Source: Kiritimatiellia bacterium
Lineage (GTDB): Bacteria; Verrucomicrobiota; Kiritimatiellia; RFP12; UBA1067
Assembly (NCBI GenBank): GCA_017395505.1
Contig: JAFPUH010000050.1
Span: forward strand, 1-61,546
Length of the DNA stretch: 61,546 bases
Reading direction: 5' to 3'
The notes beneath the pieces are model-generated. The model did no database searches. It was not told the DNA's origin and saw only the letters and a program-made list of their open reading frames with translations. Shown piece after piece: positions 30,341 to 39,283 of this stretch (positions are counted from its first letter, which is position 1; every line of letters starts with the position of its first letter). The translations under genes were made by a program, and so were the position numbers.

Positions 30341-31230
30341 TGTCTCGGGTGCAGCTTATGTATCTCGGCAAAATGAGCGGAATCGACATGGGTATAGACC
30401 TGCGTAGTGCCTATGTCCGCATGGCCTAGCAGCTCCTGAATGACCCGTATATCCGCACCATGGGCAAGCATGTGGGATGCGAAGCAATGGCGAAGCACAT
30501 GTGGCGAGACCTTGTCCGCTGCGATGCCTACGGCGGCTGCGCGCTCGCGTATGATCTTGAAGATGCCTTGACGCGTGAAGGCTCGGCCAAGACGTGTGAC
30601 AAAAACATGAGTCTCGGCGAGGTTGCCCTTGGTGAAGGTGCTGCGCCCAGAGGCGAGATAGCTGTCGAGCGCGCGCCCCGCTGCCTTGCCTATGGGCACG
30701 ATTCTCTCCTTCGCTCCCTTGCCAGAGACGCGCAGAAGCTCGCCTTCGGCGACAAATGCATCCATCTTAAGGTCGCATAGCTCGCTGACGCGCAGTCCGC
30801 AACCATACATGACCTCAAGCATAGCTCTGTCACGAAGATCGCGCGGTGAATCGTCTTTGACCGCATCAAGCATGGCGGCGACCTCCAGCTCTGACAGCAC
30901 GCGCGGCAGGACAACCTCTCTCTTCGGCGGATCCATCAATTCTGAGGGATTCACCCTTATCATGTGGCGCTCCTTGAGGTATTTGAGCCACATGCGTATT
31001 GCGGCGGTACGACGCGCTCTTGTAGACCCCTTCATGCCTGCATCACGCTCCTGTCGGAGAAAGCTGGCTATATCGTCTCTTGTTATTTCACCGGCGGAAT
31101 TCCGCCCAATGGAGCGCAACCACTTAGCGAAGAACCTCAAGTCGCTTGCATATCCCGTACAGGTATTGGCCGACATTCCTCGCTCGAATTCAATCGCGAA
31201 GAGAAAAGTCTCGATATCGTCGGCTATCAT
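30337..31230 (-). CDS. xerD: Tyrosine recombinase XerD-type
   Basis: A 297-residue site-specific recombinase. The SAM-like N-terminal domain is followed by the catalytic set Arg147 (GCGLRVSEL), Lys171, His244 and Arg247 (HVLRHCF), His270 (LLGHADIGTTQ) and Tyr279. It most likely resolves chromosome dimers with a XerC partner. No dif-like site was recognised in the window. It overlaps the upstream phosphorylase gene by 1 bp (TGATG), suggesting a housekeeping role and not a mobile integrase. Confidence 0.9.
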   Translation of the reverse strand: MIADDIETFLFAIEFERGMSANTCTGYASDLRFFAKWLRSIGRNSAGEITRDDIASFLRQERDAGMKGSTRARRTAAIRMWLKYLKERHMIRVNPSELMDPPKREVVLPRVLSELEVAAMLDAVKDDSPRDLRDRAMLEVMYGCGLRVSELCDLKMDAFVAEGELLRVSGKGAKERIVPIGKAAGRALDSYLASGRSTFTKGNLAETHVFVTRLGRAFTRQGIFKIIRERAAAVGIAADKVSPHVLRHCFASHMLAHGADIRVIQELLGHADIGTTQVYTHVDSAHFAEIHKLHPRH

Positions 31231-32048
31231 CAGATACGCGAGAGGAAGTCATCCAACAGCGTGCGCATCATAGGCTTAGCCGCCTCTCCCGCGGCTACTA
31301 CTTCCTCATGATCAAGCGGTCTTATGGAAATTCCGGCGGCCAGGTTGGTGACAAGCGAAAGTCCAGCGATCTTCATGCCGCACGCCTTGGCGAACATGGC
31401 TTCAGGCACAGTAGACATGCCCACAACGTCTGCGCCCTGTGCCTTATAGGCACGTATCTCTGCAGGAGTTTCATAACAAGGACCGGCTGAATACGCATAT
31501 ACTCCGTCCATTACGCGCACCCCTATCCTGTTGGCGGATGCGTGTAGCAGTTCGGAAAGATGGCGGTTGTACACCTCGGTCATGTCGGGGAATCGCTCAC
31601 CCCATTCGGCGACATGCTCTCCAACCAAGGGAGAGTGCCCGGAAAGGTTTATATGGTCGCGCAAAACCACGAAATCCCCTGGCCTGAGCGCAGGGTTGAT
31701 TCCGCCTGAAGCGTTCGTCAGCAACACCCTTGGGCAGCACATCCTGCGGAGTATCTCTATCGGCAGTATGACCGGCTCCCATCCGGCGCCTTCATAATAG
31801 TGTCTACGGCCGCACCATGCCACGATCCGCTTTCCGCCGCGGTTGTACATGATGAATTCGCCGGCGTGCCCCTTCACCGTTGAGGCGCCCAGCCCTGGTA
31901 TGTCCGAATAAGGTATGCGAACAATGATCTCGTCAGCCTGTAGCGACTCACCCCAGCCGCTGCCCAGCAGCACACCAAGATCAGGAGGAGTCTCGAAGCA
32001 TATGTCGGGAAGATATCCAGCCGCCTTGTCGAAAAATTTAAGATCCAT
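31230..32048 (-). CDS. Purine nucleoside phosphorylase (trimeric class)
   Basis: A 272-residue phosphorylase cleaving purine nucleosides with phosphate. Motifs include GVLLGSGWG, KGHAGEFIMY, GRRHYYEGAGW, LTNASGGINPAL, SAGPCYETPAEIRA, GADVVGMSTVPEA and SLVTNLAAGI. This is the PunA/PNP family that prefers inosine and guanosine. ATG 32048 has AAAGGAGG 7 nt upstream and overlaps the pyrC stop (TGATG). Confidence 0.93.
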   Translation of the reverse strand: MDLKFFDKAAGYLPDICFETPPDLGVLLGSGWGESLQADEIIVRIPYSDIPGLGASTVKGHAGEFIMYNRGGKRIVAWCGRRHYYEGAGWEPVILPIEILRRMCCPRVLLTNASGGINPALRPGDFVVLRDHINLSGHSPLVGEHVAEWGERFPDMTEVYNRHLSELLHASANRIGVRVMDGVYAYSAGPCYETPAEIRAYKAQGADVVGMSTVPEAMFAKACGMKIAGLSLVTNLAAGISIRPLDHEEVVAAGEAAKPMMRTLLDDFLSRI

Positions 32049-33151
32049 CACTCCACCTCCTTTGGCCAGCAGTCGAAAACCATACCGTCGTATGGGCAGT
32101 TGCGGGAAAGCGATGAAAAGTCGGAAACAGACACCTTGCGACGCTCTCCAACGACGATCGCTGTCGGCTCAAGATGGGCCAGCCTGTCACGCAAGTGAGC
32201 TGGGAAGAGCCCTCGTGGCATCTCCGACCAAGCCTTTGCCCAGTCAACAACCGGCATCCCCTCCTCTTCAACCATGACGGCGTATGTTATCGCAATCGCG
32301 GTCTCTAGACCTATTATCCCGTTCGCGCTAGCAATAAAGCCGCGGTTTTTGGTCGCTGCCGGATGCGGCGCGTGATCCGTGGCGAACATAAGGACCCCAT
32401 CCTTCACGGCACGCCTCAGCTCGGCACGGTCTTCGTTGTTTCCCAAAGGCGGCGCCATCTTGAAGTTGGCGTCATCCGCAACAAGAGAGTCGCACGAAAG
32501 AAGCAAATGATGAGGTGTTGCCTCAGCTGTCACAGGCAACCCCTCGCGCTGGGCATTCCGAACAAGCTCGACTCCGACTGCGGTCGAGATATGCTGTATG
32601 TGCAGGCGGCAGCCTGTCTTACGGCATAATGATATATCTCGCCGTATGGCTGCAATCTCGGTTTCTGGCGAAACCACAGGCAACGAAAACTTCTGCGCTA
32701 GCGCACAGTCTCGTATTACACCGCCAGCAAGGATCGAAGGGTCCATTGCGTGGTCGCAGACGCACATATTGAGATTGGCGGCACGGGTCATGGCGGCCTC
32801 CATCACCTTGTCATCGGCGACGTAGGATCCATCGTCGGTGAAAAACGCCGCACCGGCCTCCGCGAGTGCCTCAAAATCAGCGACCTCCCTTCCGAGACGC
32901 CCCTTGGTTATACATGCGGACGGGAAAAGCAATGTGCCGGAACAGGTAGACTCGGCAATCTCGAGCTGACGGTGAACGGCGTCAGGGCTATCGCAGGCCG
33001 GAGAGGTGTTCGGCATGGTAACAACAGCCGCAAAGCCGCCGTTAGCCGCTGCAACCAAGCCACTCCTAGTCGTCTCGGCCTCAGGCACGCCAGGGTCGCG
33101 AAAATGGACGTGGACGTCTATGAAGCCAGGAAACTCAAGCATCTGCACCAT
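32048..33151 (-). CDS. pyrC: Dihydroorotase
   Basis: A 367-residue amidohydrolase of pyrimidine synthesis. Metal ligands come from GFIDVHVHFRDPG, the conserved HIQHIST segment and FATDHAPH. Substrate contacts sit in TMPNTSPACDS. Unlike many bacterial type I enzymes it lacks the N-terminal beta domain and starts almost directly at the HxH motif, so it is a short form. ATG 33151 is 1 bp after the fmt stop. Confidence 0.9.
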   Translation of the reverse strand: MVQMLEFPGFIDVHVHFRDPGVPEAETTRSGLVAAANGGFAAVVTMPNTSPACDSPDAVHRQLEIAESTCSGTLLFPSACITKGRLGREVADFEALAEAGAAFFTDDGSYVADDKVMEAAMTRAANLNMCVCDHAMDPSILAGGVIRDCALAQKFSLPVVSPETEIAAIRRDISLCRKTGCRLHIQHISTAVGVELVRNAQREGLPVTAEATPHHLLLSCDSLVADDANFKMAPPLGNNEDRAELRRAVKDGVLMFATDHAPHPAATKNRGFIASANGIIGLETAIAITYAVMVEEEGMPVVDWAKAWSEMPRGLFPAHLRDRLAHLEPTAIVVGERRKVSVSDFSSLSRNCPYDGMVFDCWPKEVE

Positions 33152-33152
33152 G

Positions 33153-34136
33153 TCAGCAATCCAGCAGCTTTTCGCCAACGGTTATGGGACGACCTCGAAG
33201 GAATGCTGCCGCAGGCATTTCAGATGAGCCTTCAGGCTTTACTACCAGCAGACGCAGGGCGGTATCACCGCACCTCACGACCGGACGCCCCTTATCGTCT
33301 ATGGCAATCACGGTTCCGGGATCCGCATCCCGCTGTTCCGGTGCAATCCTACCTGCCATCTCGGCCTTGAGAACGACCAAACGTCCTGAATTACCTTTGC
33401 GCCTGAAGCGTTCAGGCAGGAAAGTAAAACTGCCTGGCCACGGCGAATATGCCCGTATCTTGCGATCAATGACAAGAACCGGTGATGCCCAGTCTATGAG
33501 CCCGTCAGACTTCTTCAACTTGTAAGCGAAGGTCGCATCCTCGTCGTTCTGCATCACTGGAGGGGGAAGCTGCCCATCATTAAGAAGCTTAAGAGCCTTC
33601 GCGAGAGCAACACCGCCAGCGATGGCAAGCTCATCCATAAGCATCCCACCTGTCGTATCGGAGCAGATCGGCTCGTAGCGCTGCATCATTATCGGGCCAT
33701 CGTCCATGCCTATGCCCATCTTCATGACCGTAACGCCAGTAAGCCTGTCGCCGGCTGCGATGGCGGCGACAACAGGAGCCGCTCCACGATACTTTGGCAA
33801 CAACGAGAAATGACAGTTTATGCATCCAAGCGGCGGCAGGTCGAGAATCGGTTTCTTAAGGAATTGCCCGAACGCCACAACTACAATGGCGTCAGGGCTC
33901 CACGCCTTGAGTTGCGCCATCGACTGTTCGCTATTGACGTTATCAGGCGTTATGATTTCGGAAATTCCGCGCGACGAAGCATAGGCCTTGCAAGGACACG
34001 GCATCACCATCTTGCCACGCCCCACAGGACGGTCCGGTGGGGTGACGACGCCGACCACCTCAAGGCAGGACACCTTGAGTATCGCCTCAAGACAAGTGGC
34101 GGAGGCAGCGCTCGATCCCATGAATACTATTCGCAT
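33153..34136 (-). CDS. fmt: Methionyl-tRNA formyltransferase
   Basis: A 327-residue enzyme that formylates initiator Met-tRNA. The formyl-THF domain has INCHFSLLPKYRGAAPV and MDDGPIMMQ. The C-terminal OB-like domain holds RAYSPWPGSFT. The -10 TATAAT ends 7 nt before the ATG, so the transcript should begin at the start codon. It heads fmt-pyrC-phosphorylase-xerD. No def (deformylase) is nearby. Confidence 0.95.
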   Translation of the reverse strand: MRIVFMGSSAASATCLEAILKVSCLEVVGVVTPPDRPVGRGKMVMPCPCKAYASSRGISEIITPDNVNSEQSMAQLKAWSPDAIVVVAFGQFLKKPILDLPPLGCINCHFSLLPKYRGAAPVVAAIAAGDRLTGVTVMKMGIGMDDGPIMMQRYEPICSDTTGGMLMDELAIAGGVALAKALKLLNDGQLPPPVMQNDEDATFAYKLKKSDGLIDWASPVLVIDRKIRAYSPWPGSFTFLPERFRRKGNSGRLVVLKAEMAGRIAPEQRDADPGTVIAIDDKGRPVVRCGDTALRLLVVKPEGSSEMPAAAFLRGRPITVGEKLLDC

Positions 34137-34143
34137 GCTGAAT

Positions 34144-34152
34144 ATTATACCA
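34144..34152 (-). promoter_or_regulatory. Extended -10 of fmt, leaderless type
   Basis: Minus-strand TGGTATAAT ends exactly 7 nt before the fmt ATG, and only 5 bp separate it from the lepA stop. Predicted +1 is the A of the start codon. Confidence 0.7.
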
Positions 34153-34156
34153 AAAA

Positions 34157-35965
34157 CTATTCCTTAATTGTACCCTTCAGCACGGCAATGAATGCGGACT
34201 GCGGAACGTTCACGTGGCCGAACTCCTTCATCCTTGCCTTGCCGCGCTTCTGCTTCTCAAGCACCTTCATCTTTCGCGTCACATCGCCGCCGTAAAGTTT
34301 GGCCAATACATCCTTCCGAAACGGCCGGATGTCTTCACGCGCAATAATCTCCTTGCCTATTGCCGCCTGGACCGGTATCTTGAACTGGTGAGGCGGAATC
34401 GTCTCAGAAAGAGCCTTGCACATCTGAATGCCACGTGCTCGCGCCTTATCTCGATGCACCATCGTCGCAAAAGCATCGACCGTTTCGCCGTTGAGCAGGA
34501 TATCCATCTTGACTATGTCGGAAACCTGATATCCAGCGGGCTCGTAGTCCATCGAAGCATATCCGTGCGATACGCTCTTAAGTGTATCGTGGAAGTCAAT
34601 CAGAATCTCGTTCAGCGGCAACACGCAATGAAGCATTACTCTCTTCGCATCTATCGTCTCGGTGCCCTCCACCGTTCCACGCCTGTCCATGACGATACGC
34701 ATTACATCGCCTATAGACCCCGATGGTGTGATTATGCGAGCCTTCAATATAGGCTCCGATATCGTCTCGAACGCGGAAGGATCAGGCATCTGGAGCGGAT
34801 TGTCGAGATTGCGCTCTGTGCCATCCTTCATCTTGAGCTTGTAGACAACGCCAGGCGAAGTTGATATGATGTCCAGCCCGAATTCCCGGCGCAGACGCTC
34901 CTGAACAATCTCCATGTGCAACAGTCCTAGAAAGCCGCACCTGAAGCCAAAACCAAGGGCTAGCGAACTTTCGTGATGGAACGTGAACGCAGAATCGTTG
35001 AGATGCAGCTTCTCAAGGCCGGCGGAGACCTTTGGGAACTCGTCAGTCGACATTGGATATATGCCGCAGAACACGGTCGGGTGGATGTCGTGAAACCCAG
35101 GCAAGGGATCGCTTGCGCCGAGTTTAGACGTTGTCACCGTATCTCCAATCTTGATTTCGCTTGGATCCTTCACCGTGCCTACGATGTAGCCCACCTGCCC
35201 TGCTTCAAGACGATCCACAGGCTTCTTATTTGGTGAGAATATGCCTACCTCGTGCACTGTGGTTGTGACACCGCTGGCCATGAATGTGACGCTTTGTCCG
35301 GCTTTTATGGAGCCGTCCACCACGCGAACATACGTGATGACGCCACGGAACTCGTCGAATACCGAATCGAAGACAAGCGCCCTGAGCGGAGAATCCATCC
35401 CCCTTGTTTCTGGGGGGGGTATCCTGTTTACAATGGCCTCAAGGACGTCGGGACAGCCAACACCCGTCTTTGCCGAGACGAGAAGAGGTTCATCCATTGG
35501 TATCGCAAGTATGTCCTCGATTTCGCGCGAAACCTCCGCCACATCAGCTCCAGGCAAATCTACCTTGTTCAGCACAGGCACTATCTCAAGCTTGGCGTCC
35601 TGGGCGAAGTATGTGTTGGCGACAGTCTGAGCCTCAACACCTTGCGCAGCATCCACCACCAAGAGCGCCCCTTCGCATGCGCCCATCGACCGCGAGACCT
35701 CGTATGCAAAGTCGACATGGCCGGGGGTATCCAAAAGGTTGAAGAGATACTTGCGCCCATCCTTTGCCGTGTACTCCATGGATACAGGATGGCTCTTTAT
35801 GGTTATCCCGCGTTCACGCTCAAGGTCCATAGCGTCAAGGGTCTGTTCCTTCAACTCCCTTGCCGATACGGCGTGCGTAAGCTCAAGTATCCGGTCGGAA
35901 AGGGTCGTCTTACCGTGGTCGACATGTGCGATTATGCAGAAGTTGCGTATGTTCTCAAGCTTCAT
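34157..35965 (-). CDS. lepA: Elongation factor 4 (LepA)
   Basis: A 602-residue translational GTPase. G1 is AHVDHGKTTLSDR, G2/G3 are ERERGITIK and DTPGHVDFAYEV, and G4 is LNKVDLPGA. The distinctive LepA C-terminal domain ends ARMKEFGHVNVPQSAF. It acts on stalled or assembling ribosomes. The -10 ends 13 nt before the ATG and shares bases with the lpxB stop codon. Confidence 0.97.
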   Translation of the reverse strand: MKLENIRNFCIIAHVDHGKTTLSDRILELTHAVSARELKEQTLDAMDLERERGITIKSHPVSMEYTAKDGRKYLFNLLDTPGHVDFAYEVSRSMGACEGALLVVDAAQGVEAQTVANTYFAQDAKLEIVPVLNKVDLPGADVAEVSREIEDILAIPMDEPLLVSAKTGVGCPDVLEAIVNRIPPPETRGMDSPLRALVFDSVFDEFRGVITYVRVVDGSIKAGQSVTFMASGVTTTVHEVGIFSPNKKPVDRLEAGQVGYIVGTVKDPSEIKIGDTVTTSKLGASDPLPGFHDIHPTVFCGIYPMSTDEFPKVSAGLEKLHLNDSAFTFHHESSLALGFGFRCGFLGLLHMEIVQERLRREFGLDIISTSPGVVYKLKMKDGTERNLDNPLQMPDPSAFETISEPILKARIITPSGSIGDVMRIVMDRRGTVEGTETIDAKRVMLHCVLPLNEILIDFHDTLKSVSHGYASMDYEPAGYQVSDIVKMDILLNGETVDAFATMVHRDKARARGIQMCKALSETIPPHQFKIPVQAAIGKEIIAREDIRPFRKDVLAKLYGGDVTRKMKVLEKQKRGKARMKEFGHVNVPQSAFIAVLKGTIKE

Positions 35966-35978
35966 TCGACCACACCCT

Positions 35979-35987
35979 ATTATACCA
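35979..35987 (-). promoter_or_regulatory. Extended -10 of lepA, overlapping the lpxB stop codon
   Basis: Minus-strand TGGTATAAT overlaps the final codons of lpxB: CTG GTA TAA, where TAA is the stop. The hexamer ends 13 nt before the lepA ATG. Confidence 0.65.
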
Positions 35988-37065
35988 GCTCCTTGACTAT
36001 CAGAGCGAGAGGATCCTCTTCGGTATCAAGCATCCGCACGGTTTCGTCAAGTCGCTTCTCGACGGCCTTGCGCGCCTCGTCATCTTCAAGCCAGGCGTTC
36101 AGGCGCGCGGCGACGGCCTCTGGCGTAAACGCCTCCTGAAGCAGCTCATCCATAGGCGGCTTGTCGCCGGTTCCTCCGCACCGCTGCCAGACTATGTTGG
36201 CCAGCCCTATGTATTTCGTGCCCTTTATCACCCTGCGGGCGAAAGCGGCGAGAATCCGTCCGACACGATATACGAGCAGCGTAGGACATCTTGCCAGCGC
36301 CGCCTCGAGCGTAGCCGTTCCGCTTGCTACCGCAGCGCAATCTGCACTACGCAGCAGATCCCTTGCACCACCCAGCTGAACCTTTACCTCGGCTCGCCCT
36401 TTGTATCGCGAAACCATGTTGGATATCATGCCGAACGCCATCTGGTTCGCCGCAGGTATAACAAAGTCAGCGTTCTCCACCAGATCGGCCGCCTTCAGCA
36501 AGTCAGGCAATATCCTTGCAATCTCCACGCCTCGGCTTCCGGGCAGTATAGCCACTAGCTTGCGTTCGCGGCCAGCATCACGCACAGCACCGGTCTTTTC
36601 AAGGGGAAACTCCTTCGCGAGCGGATGCCCGATGAACTTGGCGAATCCTGGTCGGAAGAGCGAAGGTTCAAATGGGAAGAAGCAGCACAACCTGTCCAGC
36701 GCAGCCTCTATCTTCGGTATGCGATCCTGATGCCAGGCCCAGACCTGAGGGCATACCACATGAACCGCCCTTACTCCCCTTCCTTTGGCGTACGCCGCAA
36801 GCTTGAGGTTCATGCCCGGATAGTCTATAGTGCATATCGAGTCAGGCCGCCACTCGTCGACCGCACGCTCCATCGTCCGCTTTACGCGCACGAAAAAAGG
36901 TATCTTCTTGAGAACAGCGCCAAACCCAAACACCGCCAGATCGGCCGTCTCAAAGCCGTAGTCCTGATAGCCGCGCACCTCGTGACCCAATGCGACGAGC
37001 CTTTCCTTGAGGGCTCTCGCATAGAGCATTCCGCTCTCTTCGCCTGCCAAAAGAAGAATCTTCAT
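35980..37065 (-). CDS. lpxB: Lipid-A-disaccharide synthase
   Basis: A 361-residue GT-B glycosyltransferase joining UDP-diacylglucosamine and lipid X. It has AGEESGMLYARAL (the family AGExSGD motif), TIDYPGMNLKLA, CPQVWAWHQDRIPKI, FIGHPLAKEFP and ILPGSRGVEI. It follows lpxI with a 1-bp overlap, giving consecutive lipid A steps. It supports a Gram-negative envelope with LPS. Confidence 0.95.
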   Translation of the reverse strand: MKILLLAGEESGMLYARALKERLVALGHEVRGYQDYGFETADLAVFGFGAVLKKIPFFVRVKRTMERAVDEWRPDSICTIDYPGMNLKLAAYAKGRGVRAVHVVCPQVWAWHQDRIPKIEAALDRLCCFFPFEPSLFRPGFAKFIGHPLAKEFPLEKTGAVRDAGRERKLVAILPGSRGVEIARILPDLLKAADLVENADFVIPAANQMAFGMISNMVSRYKGRAEVKVQLGGARDLLRSADCAAVASGTATLEAALARCPTLLVYRVGRILAAFARRVIKGTKYIGLANIVWQRCGGTGDKPPMDELLQEAFTPEAVAARLNAWLEDDEARKAVEKRLDETVRMLDTEEDPLALIVKELV

Positions 37066-37898
37066 CAGAGCCTCACTGGTGCGGGTGGCAAACCACTGTC
37101 GATGCCGACAAGTGCGATGTTGTTGCGGTTTGCGAAATCAACTACATCATCACGGTCCAGCACTATCTGCCGCCCTGCCTGAAAGCCCAGCGCTGTCGCA
37201 CCGGCCTTCTTCATCGCCTTGAGCGTCTTAAGTCCTATCACCGGGATGTCGAAGCGCATATCGTGTCCCTCGCGAGCGGCCTTAAATATCACGCTACCCT
37301 TGCCGCCCAGCCGACCTCCGCGTCTGATGGCCTTGTTGGTACCCTCGAACGCCTCGACCGCAAGAACCATACCGCGCTTCACCATTACCGTCTGCCCTAC
37401 GTCGTGCACACCCATATCGCGGGCGACCGCAACAGCATGGTCTATGTCGCTCTGCTCGTCAGCAGTGAAACCCCTATTCGTGAGCGGCCCGACTCCAGGC
37501 AGATGATCCTCCATGTAAAGGCTGGCCGGCAATATCTCAAGCCCGTTTTCGTCGAACTTCTCGATCAACTTCGAGAACACCGTATGCGCATTCTTCACGG
37601 GTAGCTCCTTCAGCCACATGGTCACCTCTCGATCGAAGCGCCCCCTGAACAGCGAAAGCGGATTCACCTGCCCCGCGAGTATTCCGCCGTCATACCCCAT
37701 CTTGCCGAGCTTGCGGATGCTGTCGGCGATCGTGCCAATCGTTATCGGTATGACATTGTCGGCGGCCTTGCATGTGGCACGCCAGGTCGATCCCGCAATC
37801 GCCACCACATCGACCCTGGGGACTCCGGCCTTCTTGGCACCCTCGACAAGAAGACGGGGATAGTTGCCGGACCCTGCTATTATTACGAGCTTCTCCAT
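37065..37898 (-). CDS. lpxI: UDP-2,3-diacylglucosamine pyrophosphatase LpxI
   Basis: A 277-residue protein of the LpxI (DUF1009) family, an alternative to LpxH. It starts LVIIAGSGNYPRLLVEGAKKAG and carries GGILAGQVNPLSLFRG, QTVMVKRGMVLAVEAFEGTN and the C-terminal VIGLKTLKAM...GFQAGRQIVLDRD. The neighbouring lpxB gives strong context. The product is lipid X, the LpxB substrate. Confidence 0.94.
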   Translation of the reverse strand: MEKLVIIAGSGNYPRLLVEGAKKAGVPRVDVVAIAGSTWRATCKAADNVIPITIGTIADSIRKLGKMGYDGGILAGQVNPLSLFRGRFDREVTMWLKELPVKNAHTVFSKLIEKFDENGLEILPASLYMEDHLPGVGPLTNRGFTADEQSDIDHAVAVARDMGVHDVGQTVMVKRGMVLAVEAFEGTNKAIRRGGRLGGKGSVIFKAAREGHDMRFDIPVIGLKTLKAMKKAGATALGFQAGRQIVLDRDDVVDFANRNNIALVGIDSGLPPAPVRL

Positions 37899-37916
37899 GC
37901 TGTATCCTCCCTCCTT

Positions 37917-39266
37917 TCAGCCCGCAAGCGCGGACAGTATGCGCCGCGCCCAGTCACGGGCCTTTTCGAACTGCGCGAACGAGTAGCTTTCGTTCGGCGA
38001 ATGGATGCGATCCTCTGGCTGCCCCCAGCCGACAATGAGAGGTGCAGCCCCGGACGCCTCGCGAATCGCGGACACGACGGGTATCGATGCCCCATCCCAT
38101 ACAAAAACAGGTCCGCGAGGATCCATCTCCGAAAGTACATGCTCAGCGAGCCTGAACAGCGGAGACGAAAGAGGCAACCTGAAGCCGCCCGCTCCGGGAT
38201 TGTAATCCTCGACAGAAAGCTTCATGCCCCTCGGCACGTTCGCCTCGAGATGCGTTCTGACCGCCTCAAAAGCGGCGCGCGGCGTCTGTCCAGGCACAAG
38301 GCGCATCGAGATCTTCGCTATTGCCTCGCAGGGTATGACCGTCTTGGCGCCCGGGCCACCGTACCCCGAGTGGATTCCGTTCACCTCAATCGTCGGGTCG
38401 AAGCTGTTCCGCTGCACTATCGTTCTGCCAAGCTGCCCGCCGACAGGGTCGCAGCCGATGTCCGCCTCAAGCTCTTCCTTGGTCGGCGCTGATGCCTCCG
38501 CAGCCTTGAGTTCGTCATGCTCGGGCGGAATGATTCCGTCGCGGAAGCCTGCCACTGCGATCGAACCGTCCCTCAGGTGCAGGCTGGAAACCAGCTCCGA
38601 CATGGCCTGTGCGGCATTTGGGGCGATACCGCCGTACTCCCCGGAATGCAGGTCGCGGTTTGTTCCCGTCAAACGCACCGTGAAGTGCGAAACGCCCCTT
38701 AGTCCGGCGATTATGGCGGGGCGCATATTGGCTGCCGCACTCGTGTCGCATACCAGCAGCACATCCGCCGCCAGCTTGCGGCGGAGCGAAGGCGCCATCT
38801 CCTCTAGGGCCGCGCTGCCGCTCTCCTCCTGACCCTCTAGCACGATCTTGAGCGTCGGCTTTACCGACGCCGAGCCAAGATAGTCCCTCACTCCGCAGAG
38901 GAATGCGAAAAACTGGCCCTTGTCGTCCTGAGAGCCGCGGCAATATACGCGCCCATCGACTACCGTAGGCTCGAACGGAGGAGTCTTCCACTCCGAAATC
39001 GGGTCGGCTGGCTGAACATCGTAGTGGCCATAGACCAAAATTGTCGGCGCGCCCTCATCACCCTTGCGCTCGGCGAACAATATCGGCGGCGGCATAGTCG
39101 ACCCCTTCGCCTCAGGGTAAAGCATCTCACCCTCGAAGCCAAGCTTGCCCAGCCACCTGCGAAGCCAGGACGCGCAGTTTACGCAATCACGCAACTTTGC
39201 CGGGTCCCCTCCGACCGTCTCAAACCTCAAAAGTTCGAAATATTCGCCCTGAACGCTCTCTTCCAT
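37917..39266 (-). CDS. M20-family dipeptidase
   Basis: A 449-residue zinc peptidase of the CNDP/PepV-like M20 group. Metal and catalytic residues lie in LVYGHYDVQPADP, CRGSQDDKGQ and VLEGQEESGS, with the lid domain in the middle and VVGWGQPEDRIHSPNE near the end. It most likely cleaves small peptides in the cytoplasm. It is in the lysS-lpxI-lpxB unit. Confidence 0.92.
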   Translation of the reverse strand: MEESVQGEYFELLRFETVGGDPAKLRDCVNCASWLRRWLGKLGFEGEMLYPEAKGSTMPPPILFAERKGDEGAPTILVYGHYDVQPADPISEWKTPPFEPTVVDGRVYCRGSQDDKGQFFAFLCGVRDYLGSASVKPTLKIVLEGQEESGSAALEEMAPSLRRKLAADVLLVCDTSAAANMRPAIIAGLRGVSHFTVRLTGTNRDLHSGEYGGIAPNAAQAMSELVSSLHLRDGSIAVAGFRDGIIPPEHDELKAAEASAPTKEELEADIGCDPVGGQLGRTIVQRNSFDPTIEVNGIHSGYGGPGAKTVIPCEAIAKISMRLVPGQTPRAAFEAVRTHLEANVPRGMKLSVEDYNPGAGGFRLPLSSPLFRLAEHVLSEMDPRGPVFVWDGASIPVVSAIREASGAAPLIVGWGQPEDRIHSPNESYSFAQFEKARDWARRILSALAG

Positions 39267-39283
39267 GCAGACCCTCCGTTTTG

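Noticed and set aside
30337..31230. XerD-like gene as a mobile-element integrase with an attachment site
   Set aside because: It is embedded by a 1-bp overlap in a housekeeping unit, with no repeats or phage genes nearby; no dif-like site found either.
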